Assembly (NCBI GenBank): GCA_905250885.1
Contig: CAJNOQ010000028.1
Location: 33,581-97,580, forward strand
Length of the DNA: 64,000 nt
Reading direction: 5' to 3'
From: Didymodactylos carnosus
Lineage: Eukaryota > Rotifera > Eurotatoria > Philodinida > Philodinidae
In this document: piece after piece, positions 1-11,600 of the stretch
Layout of the letters: every line of letters starts with the position of its first letter
Numbering within the stretch: the stretch's first letter is position 1
Notes under the pieces: generated by a model
The model's database searches: none
The model's input: only the letters and a program-made list of their open reading frames with translations
What the model was told of the DNA's origin: nothing
Made by a program: the position numbers and the translations under genes

Positions 1-887
1 CTTAAACAAAAAACATATTATATTTGAACTATATTAAAGGTCCCAAATGGTTCAACTATTTTTATGACGACAAAAGAGCATTAAAAAGAAAAATATCTGA
101 AATATTCGGAAAGAGTAGAAGAATATATCGAAAATTACATTTTTAACACGTTCTTCCAATATTCATTCTAATTTTTTTAATTTGTAATCAGTTTTTTTTC
201 TTCTATTCAATCGAATGAATGTTCTTCATTGCGTTATGAATAATAAAACTTGATTAGAACTATAACAATGATAATAGTCTATAGTATAAAAAAAAAAAAA
301 GCGGGAACTATAAATAGAAGAATATGTTTTCAACTGTTGTATTTCATTGATGATCGTATGTATATATCTTTTTTTTAGAAGTAAAGAACGATCGAACGAC
401 ATGAATCAATAATTATCCAGACACCCGAAATGTTGTATGTCAATAAAAGAGGTTGTTTTTCTGTTACGGCTGTATAAGAAAGAAACGCACTGTCGATATG
501 TCCCTCCTAACGAATTTAGATTTAATATATATTTTTTATTTCTTCTTTACAGTGTTTTCTCTCCCGAAGTAATATTCAACAAAAAAATAGAAAGAGAAAA
601 ACAATGACACTATCAGTATAGTAGTATACTTACTACAATATTTATTAGTCCATCTAATCTTCTTTTGTTATTTTTTTAAGGACAAGGCTTCTCGTTAGAT
701 TCACAACAAACAAACTAGAAATTTCCCATCTTTGGCTATTTGATTAAATGCTTTTTCTGCTGCCTCCGTTTTAACACCAAAAAATTGACATGTTTTNTCT
801 TTTGTTTTTTTTTTAAGGCCCCGGCTTCGGGTTACCTTCACAAAAACCAAACAACAAATTTTCCCATTTTTTTTTACAACCCTCACC

Positions 888-921
<34 letters not shown>

Positions 922-1094
922 CTAATTTCGTCTATTGAAGAATACTGTCGTCCTATAGTAATCATTCATTTCAATTTCAATTTATTATACTAGATCAACC
1001 AAAAGGAACGATAGATCGATCCTTTTGAGTAGAATAAAAATATATATATTCGTTAGACTGTTATTTACTATCAGATCAATTGGAAGTTGACAAA
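1..1094. other. 5' flank of the EF-hand gene, partly low quality
   Basis: No convincing gene is seen. A TATAAATA stretch lies near 309-316, far from the downstream ATG, so a promoter role is only possible. The segment 670-925 looks like poor-quality sequence: an N at 797, a long T-run (about 892-921), and two noisy versions of the same sentence-like stretch (678-735 and 815-870). Bases 720-796 are an inverted copy of part of the EF-hand gene's last exon, described separately. Confidence 0.5.
720..796 (-). pseudogene. Inverted fragment of the EF-hand gene's last exon
   Basis: The minus strand here spells the same stretch as 2094-2169 of the EF-hand gene (peptide core KTCQFFGVKTEAAEKAF), with no difference noticed. 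It stops abruptly at the ambiguous base 797. A short, undecayed, inverted piece of the neighbouring gene beside an N and a poly-T run is more easily explained as a chimeric or fold-back read built into the assembly than as a biological duplication, but the sequence alone cannot decide. Confidence 0.7.
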
Positions 1095-2261
1095 ATGGTA
1101 AGTAAAGAGCAAATGTCCCACTAATACCCTTTTTACACTCAAATAATACTCTCATTTCGGAAGCACGAGCGGGAATGATCTAATTATGTGTAATCTTTGA
1201 ATACTTTGAAAGACCTAGCTGTTAAAGGTTTAGAAAATTAATTCTATTTAATATCCACTAAAGAACTGAAAACTTTTTATGAATCATCTTTTGCACAGAA
1301 AAATAGTTAAGATTTAAGAAAAGCTGTGGTCAATAATAGAAAATATTATAATGGCAGCTAGAAAATATACACAACTAATTTTTGTGTATACTTTCTAGCT
1401 GCTATTATGATACTTCTTAGTATTCAAATTTTAGTTCATTTATCAATCATTATTTGGTTAATAACATGTCGATGTCTTATAGTTTGTCTCTTTCGTATCC
1501 AATTGATATTATCTCTAAGATTTAAGAGCAATCGTTCGTTAAATACTTTATTAATCGTCTCATATTTTGTTTAGAGTGGAAGAGGCGAAAACTTTTGGAA
1601 AACAAAAATGACAAATTTATTTTATTTATACGGTAGAGAATAATTTTCTAAATATATTTTTATTGACAAATAAATGTAGCAAAATTTTAGATGCTGATGG
1701 AGATGGTTCTATAACACCAGTTGATTTTGAAATTCTTGCTAGTAAATTATCAGGTCTCGTAGGTCAAGATAATCCTCAACATTCCGAACAATATGCAACG
1801 GCACGAAAAACATTATGCGAGGAAATAATGCGAGCAGATTCAAATCATGATGGAAAAGTGACACTTGGTAAGCATTTGTAAATTGATTAGTAAAAAAATA
1901 ACAAATTAATCTTTGTTTGCTTACTTATTTTAATGAAGATGAATGGTTAGAATTTCATCAACGTTTAAGAGATGAATTAACTAAACCAGACACAGATCCT
2001 GAATTACTCGAACAATTATGTGAAAGAGTGAATACAACATTTAAAATGTTAGATCTAAATAATGATGGTATGATTGAAAAAGATGAATGGATGAAAACAT
2101 GTCAATTTTTTGGTGTTAAAACGGAGGCAGCAGAAAAAGCATTTAATCAAATAGCCAAAGATGGGAAATTAAAAGAAGATAAAGCGAAAAAATTATTTTT
2201 TGAATATATAAAAAGTGACGATCCAGATCATATTTCAAATTGTTGTCTATGTTTTTTATAA
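1095..2261 (+). CDS. EF-hand calcium-binding protein (calexcitin / sarcoplasmic Ca-binding type)
   Basis: Four exons with GT-AG introns and consistent phases: 1095-1097, 1577-1632, 1680-1867 and 1939-2261, giving a 189-residue protein. Exon 1 contributes only the ATG, followed at once by a strong gtaagt donor. Three clear EF-hand loops are visible: residues 24-35 (DADGDG, ending in Asp), 73-84 (DSNHDG, ending in Glu) and 121-132 (DLNNDG, ending in Glu). A fourth helical region near residues 145-175 has no canonical loop. Length and spacing fit the calexcitin/sarcoplasmic calcium-binding family, cytosolic Ca2+ buffers or sensors of invertebrate muscle and neurons. The C-terminus is Cys-rich (SNCCLCFL), which could be a lipidation or disulphide site, but that is conjecture. 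An AATAAA lies near 2379. The Asp at position 12 of loop 1 suggests weaker or Mg-tolerant binding there. Confidence 0.87.
1347..1409 (+). other. Pre-miRNA-sized hairpin in intron 1 of the EF-hand gene
   Basis: Inverted repeat: left arm 1347-1373 and right arm about 1382-1409, with a loop of roughly 7-8 nt. The arms pair over about 27 positions with one G-U and one A-C exception. Its length and small loop resemble a microRNA precursor, and it sits in the sense orientation in an intron. It could equally be a tiny palindromic insertion. No homologous known miRNA was recognised. Confidence 0.4.
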
Positions 2262-2924
2262 CAATATATCAAATGTCCTTACAACTTCTATAATTATTTT
2301 TGTCGTTGTCGTATAATTAAAATGAAAAATATAATGGATGAATCTTATTGATTACAGTCGATTATCGGAAAGTAGTTGAATAAAGTCGTATTTTACCGTA
2401 TTTTTCGTGTAATTCGAACATTGGAAATTCATTTTTTTGAAAGTCAAATACCTTGAACATTTTTCGATTAACTGATGTAAAAATTGCTTTAAAACATTTT
2501 TTAATTACTCATTCATAATAAAAATATCATGATCTCCGTCAGAATAAACTATTTTTCGTATATCGGAGAAAGCTGTTTCCTTTCTATAATGAATGATCCA
2601 TCCACAAGCTCTATTACTAAAGAAATTTATTGTCTAATTAATCTATTAATCACGAAAACTTACATTTCCACATTTTTCAGAGTTACTACAATAAAATATA
2701 GAAAAAATATCACGATGTTTTGGTGATACAATGGAACAACCATGGTAGTGTTAGTATAGAGACTTTTCAAATCTAACTGTACGATCTTACGAAATATCAT
2801 ACGATCAGATTCGCATAAAGTCGTATTTTCCTATAGATGAATTTGAAGACGCAGGAGTTTGCTATAAAGCTTTTTTTCTACCAAGTCTTTAAAAGTTTCG
2901 AATTCGTTTGAGAAAAATAAAAAT
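2262..2924. other. Intergenic, no gene seen
   Basis: AT-rich DNA downstream of the EF-hand gene. An AATAAA near 2379 may be its poly(A) signal. Recurrent degenerate TACGAT/AGTCGTA words at about 2380-2410 and 2780-2840, and again near 4140-4170, hint at another dispersed repeat. No coding potential was recognised. Confidence 0.5.
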
Positions 2925-3350
2925 TTAGTGGAATTTAAAGTTCCACTAGTGTAGATTATAAAATCTTAAGCTCTTTAGATTATTCATCTTTAGATTATTA
3001 AAATCTTAAGCTCTGTTAGTGGAAAGTAAAATGCCTACACATGGCCTGAAGCATGTATTCTCCATAAACTAGGCTTTGAACTGTAAGATCGAGCTTACAG
3101 GCTTCCAGAACTGGATGAGAACATCCGAGGGCATTGCAGAATATGAGAGTGAGCGCGACAAGACAATATCCCAAGTGATATGGTCTCGTACATTGGTATA
3201 TCTACTCATGATACTTTACGTTGTTTTGCCAGTCACTCTCACACCTTGCAATGTTCTCAAATGTTCTCATCCACTTCTTGAAGTAGTTTCACTCTTACTA
3301 GTAGAGATTAAAATTTTTATCTCCACAAGTGGAATTTTAATTTCAATTCT
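2925..3350. mobile_element. Fold-back (MITE-like) element
   Basis: Nested inverted repeats. The outer arms, about 2926-2975 and 3297-3345, share a TTCCACTAGTGTAGAT-like segment. The inner arms, 3104-3153 and 3233-3283, share GGATGAGAACAT and GAGAGTGA segments. The centre is short. An open frame at 3076-3372 runs through the palindrome and is not thought to be a gene. The structure fits a non-autonomous inverted-repeat element; target-site duplications were not identified. Confidence 0.5.
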
Positions 3351-6300
3351 GCAACAAATATATCACTTTTAAGAATGAAGCTTTCATTAAACGTTCTTTT
3401 TTGACCTTTCTCTACTGCATGTCAGCTTTCAATGTTTACAAAGATTACAAAAAACAAATGAACTACTTCGAATTCCTCTCTCGAACATATCAGCTGCACG
3501 ACGAAAGGCTCTCGAACAAGGCTACCAGCCTTTCCTCTTGACTAAATTTGAAAATTGTCCCATTCTAATCGAAATTATTCAAAACAATCATATGCAATAT
3601 GCTTCTCTTTCAAATCTCCTATAAGAAAAGGAGGTCTTCTTTTTCATAGAATCTTTTATCAAGCAGTACTGTTACTTTAGTCAAATTACAGTTTTATCAA
3701 AATTATAATTGATTACATGAATCAAATTTTAAATAACTTATTCTTAAAATACACAGCGTGCTCACTCTACTACTCTTGTTAAATACACACACACATATAC
3801 TCACTGATTTTCTAATTCGAAAAGTGAACTAGTATCTCGTATTCTGTGAGATAAGCATCCAGCTTTAGCAAATAACAACGTTTAGTGCAACAGAAACGTC
3901 TGCTATTTTCAATCAGAGAATGCTGTCAAAGTAATTTATGCGATTGTTGTATATTCTGTGTGTACTGGATGATGATTAAGATTGGAAATCTGTTACCGAC
4001 AAGCGTGGACTTTTATACCGTAATTCAGATTCTGATGAATAAGAATTTATCATTAGAATATCTTTAAGTCCTTTTGCTTTAGAGAAAAAAACTGCCCTCC
4101 TTTTCACGAGATATACAGTATAGATATACATATAGATGAACATACGATCAGATTCCTATAAAATCGTATCATGCGACAGCATACTTTTGAAATAGGCCCC
4201 TCGGTTGCAAACAGTTAAAGTTATAGAAACTAATCAAACTGGGAACTTCAGTTTGAAAAAATGATCAATTCGTAGGGAAAAGATTAGTCTCAAATATTTT
4301 CTGCATACTGAGTGATCCTGTTGTTTACTCTTTCTAAATAAAATAGACAGTGTCAGATAAGCAAAATTATCAAATTCTAGCATCTTTGTGCTCTCAATAA
4401 TGTATTAATCATCCTAAATATGACGCGAGATAATAAAAATATCATGCTGAGTAGATAGATGTAGTCAACTTCACATGGTATTGTATAGAATTTTCTTTCT
4501 TTTCTTTTGATTCTTATCTATTTTAAATAGACAATTTGATTGATTTGTGTATTCCATACATGCGTTTGTACAATGTTATTTTTCTTAATATCATCCGACT
4601 TGAATAGAAGGAATTACACTATATCGTTAAAAAAAAGCTTAATCAACTTGTAACTCAAAGAGAGGTAGCTGGGCTTTAGTTTTTATTGTACACAGTAAAA
4701 AAATCGGATTCTTCGTGTTCACAAAGAAGTAATTCAAGACCTCTTTTAAGCTCTTTAAAATATAAAAAACAGCTATATTGTTTCACAACAGAAAATGAGA
4801 TTTACACTCATTTCAGTTTACCAGGTCAATAGAATTCTTCACAAATTATGTTTTTCATAAGAGAAAAGAATAAAAAATTTTCTTTTACAAATAAATTATC
4901 CGAAAAATAGCATAAGTCGTAATTAAGTAAAAAAAATGATTAGTTTTTGAAACTAATTTTCTACAAGTACCATTGATATATCGTTGGAATGAACGTACAT
5001 GACCTGTCACTTTCTCATGTTATATCTCCAGAATAATGTGTCTATTAATTGATGTTACAGATTCCGAATATTCTCATCTGTTGTTTTTATCTATTTTATA
5101 ATGACGATAAAAGTAAATAAACGCTAATTTCACAATCATTAGAAGTAAATTGTTGGAATTCATCAACATTTTGATTATCTATTGTGTGTCTCACTTCATA
5201 CGTGCATGCTGCACAGTCAAATTTTATTCTTAAAATATAACATTAGTTCGCACGCAATCATGCTGTACGCCAAATCATAGAGAAAAATGTAAGCCATTGA
5301 GTGTACTGTTTATCACGTAGTAAAATTTGACATAGCACCGTTAGTGTCAATCATCTTTTCTAAATAAATAATTCTGTTGATAATATGATAAGGAAATCAT
5401 ATTTAACTTTAATTTCGTTTTCCTCGTAGAATATTATTTTAGTTTATAAATTTATTTACAACTACTAAACGTTTCGAAGTCTAAACCGACTCCTTCTTCA
5501 CTAGTACACATGATATGAATAGCTAGTAATTACAGAAAAGAACACACTATATACGAGAGCTAATTTAAAATGTGCGCGCAGAATATTAAACATCTGCAAA
5601 TAGTGATGTATAACAGGCTGATGTTTGGAAATCCAGAAATGATTGAATTAATTAAAATCCAGAAATGAGAGAGATATAACACATGTCTAAAAAGACATGT
5701 GAGGAATAAATAATAAGTACAGTAAAAGATGGTAAGGTGGTGATTGTGAAAATTACAATTGAATATGCATAAAGATGAGCAGCTTAAATGTATTGGTGAC
5801 TGAGATTGTGGTGAATAGATCGAATGACAGATGTACAAAAGATGAGACCAAAATAAAATTCTTTACTAGTTTAAATTTATATTTAGCTCGTGATTGTGCT
5901 CTTAAACTATATTTGCCTTTTTTTTGTAATTCTAAAACTACTTGGTGACTAACTATATTATGATTATTTATTTGACTATTATGGTGACTATTATTATTTG
6001 AATTTATTGTTTTTGATTTAGAAGACTACCTGATTTTTCCGTTATCCATTTACTGATACTAGTTTTCCATTGATTACATATCATTCGTTTATAATTATAT
6101 GTTTTATTTGCTATTGAATAAACTGATTCCAATGCTTTTAGTTTGTCGTGGAACCTGAGTTTTGAAGTGACCCTCAGCAGATCCCAGCTGTAAAATAGCC
6201 CAAAAGGCAAAAACAGCTATTCTTATTTTTGCTCTACTGTCATTAAAATGCATCGAAATATATCTTATTTTTATATCAAATCAAAGCTGAAGGAATGGTT

Positions 6301-6429
6301 GTTTGAATGACGAAAAGAATGACCTCGATAGCATGCGTCGTTCGAAGACCGCTTCCGTAACTGTGAAGCCATGTTTCCTTAAAATGCCTAACTTGTGGTA
6401 AGGCTTAAATCTAAACTGCACAGGAAATT
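3351..6429. other. Intergenic, no gene seen
   Basis: About 3 kb of AT-rich sequence. One frame on + (3391-3621) is open for 76 codons with a protein-like composition (containing ISAARRKALEQGYQPFLL) but has no start codon, splice context or recognised homologue, so it may be a decayed repeat ORF. Other open frames look like chance. Confidence 0.4.
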
Positions 6430-7075
6430 TTTCTCGTTTTCTCTAGAATAGAAGTATTCATCGAAGTCTTCTGGAATATATAATAAGTGAATGATACAAT
6501 TTTAGACTCTGCTCGTTATTTCTCTACACCAGGTTTAGCCCGAAAATCATACTAGGTGACTTTTCGATTTACACAAGAGCGAGTCCTACATCCGTCGTCA
6601 TTTTTAATTTATATCAATGATATGGACTAACAGATAGTTCTCGTCACAGGCGATTGATAAGGTACTAAAATTAATCACTTTTATGGTTCCATAGGTAGAA
6701 AAAACATTTAGTGATGGTGTTTTGTGGTAAAAATGAACGAGATCGTTATGAATCACCAACGATCGCATAAGTACATTTCTGCTATTCGAAACTCCTAACT
6801 TCTCAAAACATAACAAACGAATTTCTCCGTCCTTCAAACATGAGAATGTGAAAAAACAGAAAAATGCAACATGAAAAACGAAAATTCTCTCGTGAACATA
6901 AATACTAGAGATAGACGTTCGAATTCATTGCCTGGCATCCTTTAGTGATCTTATCGCGCACTCTGTTCAATATAGCATATGACCTAATGCAGATTTTCAT
7001 TTCGCGATGCCATTTACCGTTTTAGATTTCTCCAACTGTTCATGCTGACGACATGTGCATTGTATTTTGGCATGC
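6430..7075 (+). pseudogene. Decayed non-LTR-type reverse transcriptase remnant
   Basis: Two reverse-transcriptase-like signatures occur in order on +. Near 6570-6628 the frame reads QERVLHPSSFLIYINDMD, resembling the palm-domain PQGSVLGPLLFLIYINDL block of LINE-type enzymes. Near 7031-7060 an ADDMCIVF motif resembles the catalytic xADD box, preceded one frame off by QLF. The two are about 400 nt apart, farther than in an intact enzyme, with stops between them, so this is a corroded or internally inserted copy. Family assignment is not attempted. Confidence 0.4.
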
Positions 7076-7691
7076 ACCGAGTGATTGACTAGGAATTTTA
7101 TACTTTTTGAAAAATCTGATGTTTCATATATTGCTTGGTTAAAAATTTTCTGACTCGGCAAGAATGTAGAGCAAACATTTCTCTATAAAATCAGAAGTTG
7201 GACAGCCCTGCATGATTGATATAAGCTTTATTCTGTCAGAATACAAGCGAAAAAATATTCCATTACAGTATTCTAAACTAAAACTATCGAAACACAAAAT
7301 CAATTTTTGTACGAATACAGATTCGAACACATGAACTTAGCTTTGCAGAAACTGCAAAACTAAATCCACTATTCTGCATCTATATTCTGTGCAATGATTC
7401 AAGTTGTGCAGTCTACTCGATGTTATCACTAGTAATTTTTTTTGGTATGTTTTTTGTGTTCTGTTTATGATTTGTTTTGAGATTTTGGTAGCGATACCTC
7501 AAGAACATATAATCGAGTAGTAAACGAATAGTCCCTTATGGAGCATCGCTGTCAAAATCTCAAAATAAATCATGTAGAGCTGTCCAACCTCTGATTTTAT
7601 AGAGAGATGTTTGCTCTACATTCTTGCCTGCCTACATTCTAACCAAGATTTTTCAAAAAGTATAAAATCCCTAGTCAATCACTCGGTGCAT
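7071..7691. repeat. Long inverted repeat spanning the left duplication breakpoint
   Basis: Left arm about 7071-7215 is the reverse complement of right arm about 7565-7691, with small indels; for example CATGCACCGAGTGATTGACT in one matches the other. Inside lies a second, smaller inverted pair (about 7467-7497 with 7543-7571). The loop contains base 7329, where the tandem duplication begins, so the second copy of the duplication has only the right arm (13848-13974). A hairpin-forming element at a rearrangement breakpoint is suggestive. Confidence 0.7.
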
Positions 7692-7799
7692 GTCTAATCG
7701 TATTACCATCAAAGTGACGTTTCTACACAACATGTGTCACTGTATGACGTTGCCTGTCGATGAATCATTTTGACCTGCAAAATCGATATTTATGCAAAT

Positions 7800-8660
7800 T
7801 CTAATGTGATTGCACCACACAGAATGGGAGCGAATTTATTGCTGACGTTGAAGCAATTATCCAGTGGCATTGTATTCGAGGATATCAGCAATGATCTTCT
7901 ACTGGAATTTTATTACTGTTTGATTATTTCTCGTCCCACGAGATGTACTTGTCATTCGGCCATCTCAATCGTCATTTCAACAGTTTGATCGATAGTTATC
8001 CACAACATGTTGATCTTCGACTGAGCACAGTAATACCGTGCCATATTCGTTCACTTAGACTTACCGCAAAATATCAACTACCACGGTTTTCTATTCTCGA
8101 CCATTTCCAGATATCGACCATTCGGGCGTTGTCACTAGCCAATTTACGATTGCAACAGCTTCTCGATGTACTTAATATTGTTGAATTAAAACAACTGGAA
8201 TATATTTATTTGGGCGTGTTTAATGAACATGGAAATAGAAGTCGAGATGAAATCGAATTTGTGCAAGCGAAAATTCTCGCTTTGGATCAAACTGCATCGA
8301 TGTCATTTGCGAGGTCAATTTCTGATTGATATCGATCATTTACCTTTGACTCTTCCGGCTCTCGAATAACTTCATCTCGATCGCTGCAAAGATTTCTCCG
8401 TTCTCTCTTCTCTTCTTTCTCGTACTCCTAATTTGAAGTCTCTTCGAGCATCAACATTCGATTCAACAGAAAACCCTTTGGAGTCAGTTTTCTGTCGAAT
8501 CACTCATCTTGCCCTCGCTCCTCATTTAAACTGTTCGGAGGCAGAACTTGATCACTTTTTAGAGACTTGTTGTCCCTACGTCAAGAAATTAGTCATCGAT
8601 CGATCAAAATCCATAAAAAAACAGGATAATGGAATTTGGCGAAACGTTCGACTTGTGTAA
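7800..8660 (+). pseudogene. F-box/LRR-like gene fragment, frameshifted (copy 1)
   Basis: Three open pieces in different frames line up as one protein: about 7800-7940, 7943-8329 and 8433-8660. The first join reads like an F-box (FEDISNDLLLEF, then EMYLSFGHLNRHFNSLI), followed by leucine-rich stretches (IRSLRLTAKYQL, ALSLANLRLQQLL, LEYIYLGVF). F-box proteins are substrate adaptors of SCF ubiquitin ligases. At least two frame disruptions (near 7925-7945 and 8310-8335) argue that it is dead, unless the sequence contains indel errors. No splice sites explain the breaks. Confidence 0.5.
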
Positions 8661-11600
8661 GCATTTGGTGAAACTGGAGAACATGTGAACATCAAATGAA
8701 CGTAATCTGAATAAAGGGCATCGCTGTATTTTCATGCATTTTTTGAAAAATATTTTTCTGTTAAATATAACTTTTCAAATAAAATCATTTCGAAGGCCGA
8801 AATGCAGTAGACAACCATCTTAGATAAAATGGACGATTTTTCCAGCAATGTTCCCGGATCATCTCAACTCAACTGAAAAGTGGTGTCTGATTGCAAAGAG
8901 GATCCAGTATCGATCAATCGAGTTTTCTCTATTTACTTTTCGACTTTATCACGTGCTTGAAAATCGACAGTCTTGTTCAAGGCATTGGAGATAGAAACAC
9001 AGCAAATTTGGTTCTGAGTTCTACCAGAATCCGTATTGACTCAACTCTAAAAGAATCCCTCAATTAATCCATTTCTTCTGCTCTAATTTCGTAAACAATC
9101 TATCACTTGTTTCGTCTTCTATTTCAATGATGAAGTGTTTTTGATTCCTTTGCAAGCACCTTTGTTTGTGTTGATGCAGGAACCAGAATTTTTAGCTTAA
9201 AAAAACGACTTCAATAGTGTTCATGTGTGAGGTCTAGCATCGAACAAAGGGCACGAATCAACTTTGATGTTCATCGGTCTGTGGATTTCAAACATCAAAG
9301 AAATTTTTCTAGACATCGCAAGAAACGTCGTAGACAACGTTAGACGCATTTGACTTGTCACATATCTTTCGGCTTCTTCTATCCGACGGTAAAAATCATA
9401 GCTATCTATTTCTTTTTTTCCTTCTCCAGTTATATCTCTGAGGCAATGCAGTGCCTTGCTTTTGGACTAGCCGAGAGTTGCAATATCACATCAATTCTAA
9501 TCCGCTTTAACCTATTTTTACAACGTTAAAAAACGATCGTTGAAAGTTTTCTTAATAGAGGAATGAGCTTGAACTCATACAAGCGATTCTGAGAAATATC
9601 AGACTTATTTATTGTCTTTTCATCGTTAAAAAGTCGATGGATGGGACATCTGTCTATTTGAGAAGGAAAATATTTGAAAACGGTTCTACGGCCTTTCTAG
9701 TATGTCTTTCGAAAATCACTGAATGATTCCTTTGATTAGACGTATCTTTTCACGTTCGCCACATCATACAGCTCAATTTGTGTCCTAAAAATTCTGAAAT
9801 TATCAAACTTTCTTTCTTGTGCGAAGAACAAGAATTCGTTGGCGGAGAAATTTTGAAAAATATTCCTCTAGGTACTTCCGCACAGCTCCGCTCACTTATT
9901 TATTTACACACATGTATCCCGCCGTTACGATTTCATTCCTGTCATTTTGTAGGTCGTAATAAAGTCTTTTGACTTAGAATATTTTCCAAAAAGTGATGTC
10001 GATGGGAGTGTTCTGGAGGTCCAAAGTCTGTAAAAGTACACTTTTTAAATCTCTCAATTTACTATTTCTACGTTACGTCTGTCATGTTTGAGTCAAATAT
10101 TAAACTTTTTTACGAAAATGATCAAAAAGAAATTCTCTACAAAACGTGATATTTTGCAATTCATTCTTAGCTAACTGAGTTTTTGTCCGTTTGTCACGGA
10201 AGATCAAAAAGTACGGTTTTTCAGACTTTGGGCCTTCGGAACATCTCCAACGAAAAATAATTGTTTTTTTTTTGTTGTCGTGTTGAACTCTACTCGAAAT
10301 AGATTCGAATGCGGTGTGGATCTCGTATGAACCGGTCGATTGAGAAAGAAAAATCAGTCGAACTGGTGCCGATCCAATTCTAGTTTTCTTCTAACTAATG
10401 AAGTTGTGTCTCATGTGTGTGATTTAATCGAATTTGAATTTCCCATTATGTTTTTCACAATTTTCAGCAGTAAGAATGCATCTAAGGATACTTTCAGAAG
10501 AAAAATTATCACCGTTCAGTTGATGTGTGAACATTCGTTATCATCGGATCCATCATACAATTTTATAAGTTCCTCAAAGACGGTTCTGGTCTGTATTCAG
10601 ACGATCGACTTAGAATAGAAATCTAAATCAATTTAGGGAGAATGGCTGCAAGGAAGTTTCCGATCGACTAACTACAATAGGTCGTTCATATTTTGAAAAA
10701 AACTCTAGTATAATTTAACTGTTCCATGACAAAGCTGTTATCCACGTTGTATCATATACCATTAGATGCGTCTTGAAGCGACCTATAAAATGGCGTGCAA
10801 TTGAAGAAAAATAAATTGTGGCTGGCATACTTTGTTTTATAGGACCGAAAAAAGTCGCAATTCTGCCTGTAAGTCGCAATTTTATTCATCAAAACTCACG
10901 TTTTCCGCGATAAAAATATCATATTCGGAATCAGCGTCGAAAACTCAGTTGAATGATCAATATTTCCAAACTTTTTGGTGATTTTTTTGGGGGGATAAAA
11001 ATCTGTTATTTTTCGATGTAAAAAATCAAAAAATCTTAAAGCAATCGGATAGGATAAAAGTCGACTCGGTTTTTGACGCTGGTTCCGAATATGATATTAT
11101 TATCGGGTAAAATGTGACTTTTGATGAAGAAAATTGCGAATGACGGGCAGAATTCCGACTCAGATAGATTTAATCGATAATTAAAGAAAAACTTTACTTC
11201 TAGTTTCATTCTCAATAAATTAACATTAATTTCACTAAACGAATTAATCTAATATTTTCAAAATAGGATAATACTAGAATAAAATCATTTATTGTTCTCA
11301 AATATATTGAATATTTGAATCTATTTTAAATTATGAATAATTGCACTGCAAAGCAATCCGATACGGACCACTTGGCATTTATTGTTTGCTAAGTTACAAA
11401 GTTAATAGAAGAGCTACATATTATTATACAAGTATGCACACATTTAAAGAAAAAAGGTATATACAATAAAAAAAAAACGAGAACGTATATAAGAATAGAA
11501 GCAAATAATGTTCAAAATGAAAAAAATGGTAACACAAACAAAAATATTTCATAGGCTGTTTAGGATATACTGGCAAATGTTCAACAACATCAAAAAAAGA

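Noticed and set aside
701-925. Open frames on both strands near 701-925
   Set aside because: They run through the low-quality patch, an N and a poly-T tract; the minus frame is an inverted piece of the EF-hand exon, not a second gene.
3076-3372. 98-codon open frame
   Set aside because: It reads through the two arms of a palindromic fold-back element, so its length follows from the repeat and not from coding.
3391-3621. Protein-like 76-codon frame without a start codon
   Set aside because: No splice partners, start or recognised homologue; kept only as a remark in the intergenic entry.
5560-5838. 92-codon minus-strand frame
   Set aside because: Composition is that of random AT-rich DNA; no motif, splice or neighbour support.
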